Shown here one piece after another: positions 9,745 to 17,397 of a DNA stretch of 64,000 bases. Each line of letters opens with the position of its first letter. The stretch's first letter is position 1. The notes under the pieces are model-generated. The model saw nothing but the letters and a program-made list of their open reading frames with translations. It had not been told where the DNA came from and ran no database searches. The stretch is taken from positions 16,728-80,727 of the forward strand of contig NZ_BJUA01000014.1 of NCBI RefSeq assembly GCF_007989825.1, given 5' to 3'. The position numbers and the translations under genes were made by a program. The stretch comes from Cellulomonas persica (GTDB lineage Bacteria; Actinomycetota; Actinomycetes; Actinomycetales; Cellulomonadaceae).

Positions 9745-11046
9745 TCAGCGGTCGAAAGCCCAGGTCCGGTCGGTGAGCATCCGGGCCACCGCGAGGCCGA
9801 TCGACAGCGCGATCACCACGAGCGCCGCCTGCACGCCGTATGCGAGGGCCTGCAGCGTCTGGCCATCGGTGAGGTGGAACACCGCCCGGTACGCGAGCAC
9901 GCCGGGGACCATGATGACGACCGCGGGGACCGCCACGGTCACGCGCGGGATGTCGAGCCGCGGGGCCAGGTAGGCGGCGAGCAGGCCGACGACGAGCGCG
10001 GCGATGGCCGCGGCGGCCTGCGCGACCACACCCTCCCCGACGAGGAAGAGCCGCCCGACGTTCGCGACCATCCCGATCGTCGCCGCGAGCAGGGCCATGG
10101 GCCACGGACTGTTGAACATGAGCGCGAAGCCCAGCACCCCCAGGAAGCTCGCGACGAACCGCAGCGTCCACAGCGCGGCGGGCTCGAGCGCGGGCGGCGG
10201 GGGCGGGTCGGGCTGCAGGCCGACGATCGACGACACGGCCCACACCGCGAGCGCGGCGGACGTGAGGATCATCAACGCGTACGTGAGCCGGGACAGGCCG
10301 GCGGAGAAGTCGAGCCGTGCCAGGTCGAGCGCACCGGCGACGAGCGGGAACCCGGGGATCAGGAACAGCACCGACGAGACGTACCCCGCCTCGTGCCGGG
10401 TGGAGATCGCACCGAGCTCGTGCAGGCCGGTGACCAGGCCCAGGTACGTGAAGCACGCGAGGGCCGCGGCGAGCATCGTCACGCCGAACGGGTTGTAGCC
10501 GCGGTGCAGCATCGCGCGACGCAGGAGCTGGCCGAGCCACGCCGCGACGAGCACGCCGCCGATCTCGACCGGTCCCCCGTTGTTGAGGAACGCGAACGCG
10601 GCACACGCGATGCCCGACCACAGCGCGTTGAGGAACGCGTTGTAGAGCGGCGGGCGGGCGGCGATCTCACCGACCGCGTCGAGCACGTCGTCGACCGGGA
10701 CCGGGACGCCGGTCTCGGCGTGCCGACGCTCGAACCGCGTGACCATGCGCTCGATCAGCGCGAGCCGGTCGGCGTTGACCCCGACCGCGCGGACCTCGGT
10801 GACCTCGGTGCGGAACGAGCGCTCCCGGTGCGAGGTCGTCGTGATCTCGGTGATGGTCACGTGCGCCTCGTGACGCTCGACGCCCATCGCGCGGGCGATG
10901 CGCGCCATCGAGGCCTTGACGCGGTACGAGCCGGTCCCACCGGACAGGCTGAGCTTGCCGACCTGCAGCGCGGCGCCTGATCGTCGGATCAGGTCGAGCT
11001 CGTCGTCGTCGGGCTGAACGAGGCTGGGCGTGGACACGTGCCCCAT
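9745..11046 (-). CDS. threonine/serine exporter family protein (ThrE type)
   Basis: A 433-residue inner-membrane protein. It has a cytosolic N-terminal domain of about 150 residues (ThrE/DUF1212, with VTRFERRHAETG) followed by roughly ten hydrophobic helices, the last five resembling the DUF3815 half. VLFLIPGFPLVAGALDL is the characteristic conserved motif, and VPAVVIMVPGVLAYRA is its counterpart in the second half. The family exports L-threonine and L-serine by proton antiport in Corynebacterium. A proline run (about residue 265) links the two membrane halves. It stands alone between tRNA-Ser and the YchJ gene. Confidence 0.9.
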   Translation of the reverse strand: MGHVSTPSLVQPDDDELDLIRRSGAALQVGKLSLSGGTGSYRVKASMARIARAMGVERHEAHVTITEITTTSHRERSFRTEVTEVRAVGVNADRLALIERMVTRFERRHAETGVPVPVDDVLDAVGEIAARPPLYNAFLNALWSGIACAAFAFLNNGGPVEIGGVLVAAWLGQLLRRAMLHRGYNPFGVTMLAAALACFTYLGLVTGLHELGAISTRHEAGYVSSVLFLIPGFPLVAGALDLARLDFSAGLSRLTYALMILTSAALAVWAVSSIVGLQPDPPPPPALEPAALWTLRFVASFLGVLGFALMFNSPWPMALLAATIGMVANVGRLFLVGEGVVAQAAAAIAALVVGLLAAYLAPRLDIPRVTVAVPAVVIMVPGVLAYRAVFHLTDGQTLQALAYGVQAALVVIALSIGLAVARMLTDRTWAFDR

Positions 11047-11119
11047 CTTGACGCGCCGTGACGCGGACGGCTGGGCCGATCGGCCGGGGTCGACCGACGA
11101 CCTTCGTCACAGCCGCGCG

Positions 11120-11512
11120 TCAGCCGCTCGTCGTGACGTCCCCGTCGACGTACTGCCAGCCGTCGGAGCCGCGCACGAACCGGCTGACCTCGTGCAACGA
11201 CCCGCGGCCGCCCGGCCCGCGGTGGAACGCCTCGAACTCGACCGTGCCGTCGGTGTCGAACACGCCGCCCGCGCTCGTCGCGAGCACGTCCAGGCGGTAC
11301 CAGCGCAGGTCGTCGTCGAGCTCGAGGTCCGCGGGGCGCGTGCGCGGGTGCCAGGTGCGCAGCAGGTAGTCCGCGTCGCCGACCGCGAACGCGCTGAACC
11401 GCGAGCGCATGAGCTGCTCGGCGGTGCCCGCGCGGGCCGTGCCGCGGTGCAGCGGGGCGCAGCAGTCCGCGTACGTCAGGCCGCTCGAGCAGGGGCAGCG
11501 GGCGACGTCCAC
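11120..11512 (-). CDS. YchJ family protein with SEC-C zinc motif
   Basis: A 130-residue cytosolic protein from a GTG start. The N-terminal metal-binding motif CPCSSGLTYADCC (residues 6-18) matches a SEC-C zinc finger. The rest is the NTF2-like YchJ/UPF0225 domain: LMRSRFSAFAVGDADYLLRTWHP, then FEAFHRG and LHEVSRF. Molecular function is unknown; zinc binding is inferred from the cysteines. There is no operon partner. Confidence 0.9.
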   Translation of the reverse strand: MDVARCPCSSGLTYADCCAPLHRGTARAGTAEQLMRSRFSAFAVGDADYLLRTWHPRTRPADLELDDDLRWYRLDVLATSAGGVFDTDGTVEFEAFHRGPGGRGSLHEVSRFVRGSDGWQYVDGDVTTSG

Positions 11513-11693
11513 GGGCCCAGTATCGCCGTCCGTCGGACGGCGGGACGACGCGCATGCGGGTACGGCGCCCGGGGCAACAGTTCTGCTCTGAGGATATTGC
11601 CGTTGACCTGCACGGCGGTCCTGGAGTGTGCTCGGGACGTCCGACGAGGGTGGTTCAGCACCGGACGTCGAGACGGGACGTATCAGGACATGT

Positions 11694-11715
11694 CAGACCC
11701 TCTCGTTACGGTCTG
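11694..11715. promoter_or_regulatory. candidate operator upstream of DHA2 exporter
   Basis: The inverted repeat CAGACC-N10-GGTCTG is centred 90 bp before the exporter start. The spacing would suit a TetR-family dimer, but no TetR gene is adjacent, so this is only a candidate. Confidence 0.35.
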
Positions 11716-11794
11716 GTCCGTCCGCTCCTGGCGACGACGCCGCCCCCCGAACCCGCGTGCCCATCCGCGCGCCCGCACTCGTGATGGAGACCCC

Positions 11795-13372
11795 ATGACC
11801 GACCACCCGACCCCCGCCGGTGCCGCGACCGGTGCTGCGACCGGCGTCGTGACCGGCGCAGACCCGACCGGCGCGCCCGGCCTCGAGCCCGACCCGCGCC
11901 GCTGGCGCATCCTCGGCGTCATCGCCATCACGCAGCTCATGCTCGTGCTCGACGGCTCGATCATGAACATCGCGCTGCCGTCGGCCGCCGAGGAGCTGCG
12001 GATCGCCGACAACGACCTGCAGTGGGCGATCACCGCGTACACGCTCGCATTCGGCGGTCTGCTCCTGCTCGGGGGCCGCGTCGCCGACTACCTCGGGCGC
12101 AAGCGCGCGATGCTCATCGGCCTCGTCGGCTTCGCGGTCGCGTCGGCCATCGGCGGTGCGGCGACCAACGCGGGCATGCTCTTCGGCGCCCGCGCGCTGC
12201 AGGGCGTGTTCGGCGCGCTGCTCGCCCCTGCGGCGCTCGCGCTCGTGACCGTGACGTTCACCGAGCCGCGCGAGCGCGCCAAGGCGTTCGGCGTGTTCGG
12301 GGCGATCTCGGGCGGTGGCGCGGCGATCGGCCTGATCGCCGGCGGCGCGCTCACGGAGTTCCTCGACTGGCGCTGGTGCCTGTTCGTCAACCTGCCGATC
12401 GCCCTGGTGACGGCCTTCGTCGGCGCACGCGTGCTGCGCGAGTCCAAGGCGCACGGCGACACCCGCTTCGACATCCCCGGTGCGCTGCTGTCCACGTTCG
12501 GACTGCTCGCCCTCGTCTACGGGTTCACCGAGGCCGCGCGTCGGGTCACCGCTCCCGACGGCACCGTGACGACCGTCGGCTGGACGGACCCGCTCGTGGT
12601 CGGCCTGCTCGTCGCGGCCGTCGTGCTGCTCACCGCGTTCGTCCTGCTCGAGCGCAAGGTGCGCAACCCGCTCCTCCCGCTGCGGATCGTGCTCGACCGC
12701 AACCGCGGGGGCTCGTACGCGATCTTCCTGCTGATCGGCGCGGGACTCATGTCGATGTTCCTGTTCATGACGCTGTACTTCCAGTACGTCATGGGGTACG
12801 AGCCGCTGCGTGCCGGGTTCGCGTTCCTGCCGTTCAGCCTTGTGCTGATCGTGTTCGCCGGCGTGGTCGCACGCCTGCTTCCGCAGGTCGGGCCGAAGCC
12901 GCTCATGGTCACCGGCCTCGTCCTGGCGACCGTCGCGATGCTGCTGCTCACCCGCACGCAGCCGGACTCGGACTACTGGACCACGGTGTTCCCGGCGCTG
13001 GTCGTGCTGAGCCTCGGCATGGCGATGGTGTTCATCCCGGTGTCCTCGACCGCGCTCGTCGGGGTCGGCGGGCATGACGCGGGTGTCGCGAGCGCGATGC
13101 TCAACACCTCGCAGCAGGTGGGCGCCTCGCTCGGCATCGCCCTGCTCAACACGCTCGCGCTGGCCGCCGCGTCGGACAAGCTCACATCGCTGGTCGCGGG
13201 CGGGGCGGACCCGGCGGCTCCGGCGACGCAGGCCACCGCGAGCGTCGCGGGGTACCACGTCGCGTTCCTGGCCGGTGCGGTGATGTTCGTGATCGCGCTG
13301 CTCATCGCCGCCACGGTGATCGCCGCCCGGCGCGACGACCTCCCGACCGAGGGCGCCGCCGTCGCCGCGTGA
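11795..13372 (+). CDS. DHA2-family MFS drug exporter
   Basis: A 525-residue, 14-helix proton-driven exporter of the EmrB/QacA group. Motif C-like DGSIMNIALPSAAEEL follows helix 1; motif A is GGRVADYLGRKRA (about residues 96-108); LDWRWCLFVNLPI (about residues 190-202) is typical of DHA2. A Gly/Ala/Thr-rich tail of about 40 residues precedes helix 1. The ATG at 11795 has GGAGA 6-10 nt upstream. The frame is open for 250 codons further upstream but overlaps the YchJ gene antisense, so it was rejected. Substrates are probably hydrophobic drugs or dyes (family knowledge). It converges with the YdeI-like gene over a terminator. Confidence 0.92.
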   Translation: MTDHPTPAGAATGAATGVVTGADPTGAPGLEPDPRRWRILGVIAITQLMLVLDGSIMNIALPSAAEELRIADNDLQWAITAYTLAFGGLLLLGGRVADYLGRKRAMLIGLVGFAVASAIGGAATNAGMLFGARALQGVFGALLAPAALALVTVTFTEPRERAKAFGVFGAISGGGAAIGLIAGGALTEFLDWRWCLFVNLPIALVTAFVGARVLRESKAHGDTRFDIPGALLSTFGLLALVYGFTEAARRVTAPDGTVTTVGWTDPLVVGLLVAAVVLLTAFVLLERKVRNPLLPLRIVLDRNRGGSYAIFLLIGAGLMSMFLFMTLYFQYVMGYEPLRAGFAFLPFSLVLIVFAGVVARLLPQVGPKPLMVTGLVLATVAMLLLTRTQPDSDYWTTVFPALVVLSLGMAMVFIPVSSTALVGVGGHDAGVASAMLNTSQQVGASLGIALLNTLALAAASDKLTSLVAGGADPAAPATQATASVAGYHVAFLAGAVMFVIALLIAATVIAARRDDLPTEGAAVAA

Positions 13373-13432
13373 GACCCTCCACGCGGGTCGCCACGTGAGA
13401 CGCACCTGAACGCGCGTCGTCGCGCGGCTCAC

Positions 13433-13476
13433 CGGACCCGGCCCGGGTCGGCCTCAAGCCGCCCCGGCCGGGTCCG
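13433..13476. terminator. bidirectional terminator
   Basis: An 11-bp perfect stem CGGACCCGGCC / GGCCGGGTCCG lies between the convergent DHA2 exporter and YdeI-like genes, a few bases from the latter's stop. Confidence 0.7.
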
Positions 13477-13481
13477 TCGCG

Positions 13482-14081
13482 TCAGGGGCGCTGCTGCTGG
13501 TGGGCGGGGACGCCCGCCTCGGCGAGCCGGGCCGTCTCGGCGATGCGGGCGGCGCGGGTCGCGGGTCGGCGGGCGTCGAGGATCCAGCGCAGCACGACCT
13601 TGCGCGCCGAGGGTGAGAACCCGTCCCAGTGCGTGCGCGCGCCGGGGTGCTCGTCGAGCGCGGCCGCCAGGTCGTCCGGGACGACGAGGTCCTCGACGTC
13701 GTCGAGGTACGTGAACGAGCCGTCCTGCTTGGCCCGCTCCACGACCGCGCGGCCGGCGTCCGTCATCCGGCCCTGCGCCTCGACACGCGCGAGCCGCTCC
13801 TTGTTGGTGCGGGACCACGGGCTGCCGACCCGCCGCGGCGTGAACCACAGCCGCGTGCGCTCGTCGTCCAGGGGGTTCGACAGCGAGTCGATCCAGCCGA
13901 AGCAGAGCGACTCCTCGATCGCCTCCTCGTAGCTCACGCGCGGTCGCCCGGTCTGGGGCCGCCACATCACCAGCCACACCCCGTCGACCCCCGAGTCGTG
14001 ATGCGCAGCGAGCCAGGCCCGCCACTCCTCGACCGTCTCGGCGTGCACGTGCAGCGCGTCGGGATCACGGGGTCCGGGCAT
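13482..14081 (-). CDS. YdeI/OmpD-associated family protein
   Basis: A 199-residue soluble protein of the bacteriocin-protection/YdeI-OmdA family. Typical blocks are GVWLVMWRPQTGRPRVSYEEAIEESLCFGWIDS (residues 34-66), RRVGSPWSRTNKERL, and the C-terminal FSPSARKVVLRWILDARRPATRAARI helical region. Biochemical function is unknown. The start ATG overlaps the stop of the RNB ribonuclease gene (TGATG), so the two are translationally coupled and probably one operon. Confidence 0.9.
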   Translation of the reverse strand: MPGPRDPDALHVHAETVEEWRAWLAAHHDSGVDGVWLVMWRPQTGRPRVSYEEAIEESLCFGWIDSLSNPLDDERTRLWFTPRRVGSPWSRTNKERLARVEAQGRMTDAGRAVVERAKQDGSFTYLDDVEDLVVPDDLAAALDEHPGARTHWDGFSPSARKVVLRWILDARRPATRAARIAETARLAEAGVPAHQQQRP

Positions 14082-15577
14082 CAGGCCTCCTGGAAGCGCA
14101 CGGATCGCGCGGCGACGTCGGTCGCGACGAGCCGCACCCGCTGCCGGGTGCCGGCCTCCAGGCCGGTCCCGCTGACCTTCGCGTGCACGACAGGATCCGC
14201 GAGCTGCAGCACGCCCGAGGTCCCGTCGTCGGACGCGTCGACGACGACGCCGTCGAACACCTCGCCCTCGCGCCCCGCGAGCAACGCGGCCTCGACGAGG
14301 TCCAGGCACCCGCGCTCGTAGGCCGACGCGCGCCGGTCCCCCGCGGTCATGAGCGCCGGGAGCGCGGGCAGCGCCTCGCGCACCCACTCGGGCGGCTCCT
14401 GGTCGGCCGCGATCGCGAGGCAGACCTGCGTCGTGAACCGGTCGACGAGCCGCCGCAGCGGCGCGGTGACGTGCGCGTACGGCGCGGCGATCGCGCCGTG
14501 GCCGGGCCGCTCGGGCCGCTCGCCGTCGAACGCGACGTAGGCCGCACCGCGCAGCAGCGTGGTCGCCTCGGCGAGCACCGCGGCCTGGCGCGGGTCGGCC
14601 GCGTCGAGCGCTCCGACGACGTCCCCGACCTGGGCCCCGGACGGCCACGGGACCCCGAGGGCCTGGGCCGTGCGGCGCAGCCGGGCCACGTCCTGCGGGC
14701 GCGACGACGGCAGCGTGCGCAGCACCCCGATGCGCGCGTCGAGCATGAGGTCCGCCGCGCAGATGCCGGTGAGCAGGGAGATCTGCGCGTTCCACTCCTC
14801 GACGGGCAACGTGGTCCGGCTCGTGAGCCGCCACGTACCGTCCTCGCCGAGCTCGACCTCCTGCTCGGGCATCGGCAAGGTGATGCCGCCGCGTGCGCGC
14901 TCGGCGGCGACGCGCAGCTCCCCGACCCGGCGCAGCAGCGCGAGCGGCCCGTCCCCCGCCGCGAGCCCCGTGCGCGCGTCGATCGCCTCCTGGGCCTCGT
15001 CGTACGTGAGCCGCGCGGTGGACCGCACCACGGCCCGTCGCACCTCGACGCGGCGCGGCGCACCCGCGTCGTCGAGCTCGATCTCCCACAGCGCCGCGGG
15101 GGCCTCCTGGCCCGGCAGGAGGCTCGCGGCCCCCTCGCTCAGCTCGGGAGGGTGCAGCGGCGTGCGCCCGTCGGGCGCGTACAGCGTTGTGACGCGCGTG
15201 CGGGCCTCGTCGTCGATCGCCCGACCGGGCTCGAGCCACGCGCCCACGTCCGCGATCGCGTACCGGACGAGGAAGCCCTTGCCGCGACGCTCGACGTGCA
15301 GCGCCTGGTCGAGGTCCATCGACCCGGGCGGGTCGATCGTGACCAGGGGGACGTCGCGCGCGTCGACCCGCTCGGCCGGCAGTGGCCCGGCGGCGGACCG
15401 GGCCCGGGCCTCGTCGAGCACGGCGGCGGGGAACGCGGCGGGCACGTCCAGCTCGTCGCGCAGCGCGTCGAGCCCGCGGCGGACGGCGGCGTCCACGGCA
15501 CGCTCCCGGTCGACGGCGACCGTGGGAGTCGGGCCCGGCGTCGGACCAGGAACCAGGCGTACGTGACGACGAGGCAC
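14081..15577 (-). CDS. RNB-domain ribonuclease (RNase II/R-like)
   Basis: A 498-residue 3'-5' exoribonuclease-like protein. The catalytic acidic cluster is TIDPPGSMDLDQALH (residues 80-94; Asp82, Asp88, Asp90). A second RNB signature, APLRRLVDRF, occurs further on. It lacks the N-terminal cold-shock domains of full-length RNase R (over 700 residues) and ends in a short S1-like barrel. It is therefore the compact actinobacterial form. It is first in a two-gene operon with the YdeI-like protein, joined by a 1-nt TGATG overlap. It probably degrades single-stranded RNA in the cytosol. Confidence 0.9.
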   Translation of the reverse strand: MPRRHVRLVPGPTPGPTPTVAVDRERAVDAAVRRGLDALRDELDVPAAFPAAVLDEARARSAAGPLPAERVDARDVPLVTIDPPGSMDLDQALHVERRGKGFLVRYAIADVGAWLEPGRAIDDEARTRVTTLYAPDGRTPLHPPELSEGAASLLPGQEAPAALWEIELDDAGAPRRVEVRRAVVRSTARLTYDEAQEAIDARTGLAAGDGPLALLRRVGELRVAAERARGGITLPMPEQEVELGEDGTWRLTSRTTLPVEEWNAQISLLTGICAADLMLDARIGVLRTLPSSRPQDVARLRRTAQALGVPWPSGAQVGDVVGALDAADPRQAAVLAEATTLLRGAAYVAFDGERPERPGHGAIAAPYAHVTAPLRRLVDRFTTQVCLAIAADQEPPEWVREALPALPALMTAGDRRASAYERGCLDLVEAALLAGREGEVFDGVVVDASDDGTSGVLQLADPVVHAKVSGTGLEAGTRQRVRLVATDVAARSVRFQEA

Positions 15578-15688
15578 GCGCCGAGCCTAGAACCGCCTGC
15601 CGCTGCATGCGCGCAGGCCAGCACACCGGTTCATCCTCGACGTGCGCGACGAGCCCGAGGATCGTGGACGCAGGACGAGGGGGCGACC

Positions 15689-16219
15689 ATGGCTGCTGAG
15701 GTCGACAACACACGGGCGGTCGTCGTCACGACCGCCGTGTCCGCCGCGGTCGTGGTGGCCGCGCACGGGTTGCTGGGGCTCAACCACTGGCTGGGCACGA
15801 ACGACGACCTGGACGACGACCTCGGCCTCGCGTGGCAGCCGATCGTCGGCGTCGCGCTCTCGACGGTCGCCATCGTGTCGTTCGGGGGCTTCTACGTCGC
15901 CTCCCGACGAGCGCGTGTCGCGATCGGGTCGTCGTTCGTGCTGACGTTCCTCGCGATGCTGCCGTTCGCGCTGACGATCCCTGCGCTCGCGCCCAACGCC
16001 GAGACGGCGTTCGCGAAGGCACTCGTCGACCAGTTCTCGGCGACCGTGGGGACGGTCGTCGCGTTCTACTTCGGGAGCGAAGCGGTGATCTCCGGCCTCA
16101 AGCTGTGGACGATCTCGCGCAACCCGGAGGCGGCACCCGAGATCAAGCGCGCGGACCGCGACCTGGCCACTCACCCTGCCGCACCGGAGCCCCCGGAACC
16201 CGACGCAGCCGGTGACTGA
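15689..16219 (+). CDS. small hypothetical membrane protein
   Basis: A 176-residue protein of no family I recognise. Three hydrophobic helices are visible: about residues 11-31 (VVVTTAVSAAVVVAAHGLLGL), 48-70 and 78-98. A soluble segment rich in acidic residues (NDDLDDDLG) lies between the first two, and another helix (TVGTVVAFYFGSEAVI) near 120-140. The tail is Pro/Glu-rich. The ATG start has GACGAGGGGG as an SD-like run about 6 nt upstream. It is monocistronic, divergent from the RNase operon and convergent with the SHOCT protein over a strong terminator. Confidence 0.75.
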   Translation: MAAEVDNTRAVVVTTAVSAAVVVAAHGLLGLNHWLGTNDDLDDDLGLAWQPIVGVALSTVAIVSFGGFYVASRRARVAIGSSFVLTFLAMLPFALTIPALAPNAETAFAKALVDQFSATVGTVVAFYFGSEAVISGLKLWTISRNPEAAPEIKRADRDLATHPAAPEPPEPDAAGD

Positions 16220-16249
16220 GCGCCACGCCGCAGAGCGCGATACCGGCCG

Positions 16250-16289
16250 CGGCGCGTCGGGCCCGGCTCCCCGCGGGCCCGACGCGCCG
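16250..16289. terminator. bidirectional terminator
   Basis: A perfect 16-bp stem CGGCGCGTCGGGCCCG / CGGGCCCGACGCGCCG with an 8-nt loop sits between convergent genes. It ends 5 bp from the SHOCT gene stop. Confidence 0.85.
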
Positions 16290-16293
16290 TGGA

Positions 16294-16674
16294 TCAGGCG
16301 AGCGCCCGCGCCTTGAGGTGCGCGAACTCGTCGGGCGTGATCGCACCCGCGTCGAGCAGCGCCTTCGCGTCGGCGATCTCCGATGCCGCCGATCTGCTGG
16401 TCCCCGCAGTCGCGCGGATGTACTCGTCCGTGGCCTGCTTGGTCTCGACCGCGTCCTTGAGCTGCCGCTGCGCCATGCCACGGCCGCGGGCGACGATGTA
16501 GATCAGCGCCACCAGGAACGGCAGGACGATCAGCCCGACGACCCAGAACGCCTTCGCCCAGCCCCCGAGGTCGGGGTCACGGAAGAGGTCGGCGATGATC
16601 TGGAACAGCAGGATGAGGTACGCGAAGAAGCAGAACCACCACACCATCAGCCAGAACCAGTCCCAGAAGTCCAT
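16294..16674 (-). CDS. PLDc_N / SHOCT two-domain membrane protein
   Basis: A 126-residue protein. The N-terminus is very aromatic (MDFWDWFWLMVWWFCFF) and forms one membrane helix; a second helix is AFWVVGLIVLPFLVALIYIV near residues 40-60, together resembling a PLDc_N-type anchor. The C-terminus is a SHOCT motif: ASEIADAKALLDAGAITPDEFAHLKARAL. GAGGAG lies 7 nt before the ATG at 16674, which decides the start. Function is unknown; such proteins are often envelope-stress associated (family knowledge). A second SHOCT gene lies at 25572. Confidence 0.85.
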   Translation of the reverse strand: MDFWDWFWLMVWWFCFFAYLILLFQIIADLFRDPDLGGWAKAFWVVGLIVLPFLVALIYIVARGRGMAQRQLKDAVETKQATDEYIRATAGTSRSAASEIADAKALLDAGAITPDEFAHLKARALA

Positions 16675-16790
16675 GGTCGTCTCCTCACAGCCACGCGTCC
16701 GTTGACGTGACCACTCTCGGGACACCGCGGGCACGGGCCCATCACCCGCCGCGGGTAGTCGCCGCACCCAACCGGTGCCACGATGCACGG

Positions 16791-17288
16791 ATGAGCGACT
16801 CAGCAGGTCAGGTGGAGCCGGAGCGGCTGCACCGCCGGCGCGCGTCGCACCTCTACGGGCTGATCATCAGCGGGTCGGTGCTCGCGGCCGCGCCCGTCGA
16901 GTTCGGGCTGGGCCGCGTCGCCGCGGCGGTCGTCTTCACGCTCACCGTGTACTGGGTCGCGGAGTCCTACGCGCACTGGATCGCGGCGCGCACCGTGCAC
17001 CGCAGGGACCTCACGCGCGACGAGCAGCGCACGGTGCTCGCCGACGGGCTGCCGCTCGTCGCGTCGTGCCTCGTTCCCGTCGGCGTGCTGCTCGTCGAAG
17101 CCGCGCTGGGCGTGCAGACGAAGGTCGGGGTCGACGTCGCGCTCGTCGTGAACGTCGTCCTGCTCGTCGTCGTGGGCTGGCGCATGGGGCGCGCGGGTGG
17201 TCTGCGGGGTGTGCGGCTCGTGCTCTCCGCGCTCGTCACGGGTCTGCTCGGCGTGGTGATGATCGTCCTCAAGCACGCGCTGCACTGA
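16791..17288 (+). CDS. hypothetical integral membrane protein
   Basis: A 165-residue protein with about four membrane helices: around residues 21-41, 48-66, 85-105 and 112-130, then a final one at 143-162 (LVLSALVTGLLGVVMIVL). A conserved-looking polar pair, ESYAHWIA, lies in helix 2, and RRDLTRDEQRTVLAD in the loop between helices 2 and 3. The family is not recognised by name; it resembles small actinobacterial membrane proteins of about 160 residues. It ends 110 bp before the P-type ATPase on the same strand, so co-transcription is possible but not shown. Confidence 0.75.
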   Translation: MSDSAGQVEPERLHRRRASHLYGLIISGSVLAAAPVEFGLGRVAAAVVFTLTVYWVAESYAHWIAARTVHRRDLTRDEQRTVLADGLPLVASCLVPVGVLLVEAALGVQTKVGVDVALVVNVVLLVVVGWRMGRAGGLRGVRLVLSALVTGLLGVVMIVLKHALH

Positions 17289-17397
17289 GCGACCGCGTCG
17301 GCGACCGGGCGCATCGCTGCGTGCGTCACCCGGGACGGGTGAGGCCCCCACGGGGGCCGGGCTGTGAGCGTGGAACCCGGACGTACCGGGAGGAACC

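Noticed and set aside
11030..11794. Long N-terminal extension of the DHA2 exporter
   Set aside because: It would overlap the YchJ gene antisense and has random arginine-rich sequence; the SD and hydrophobic start support 11795.
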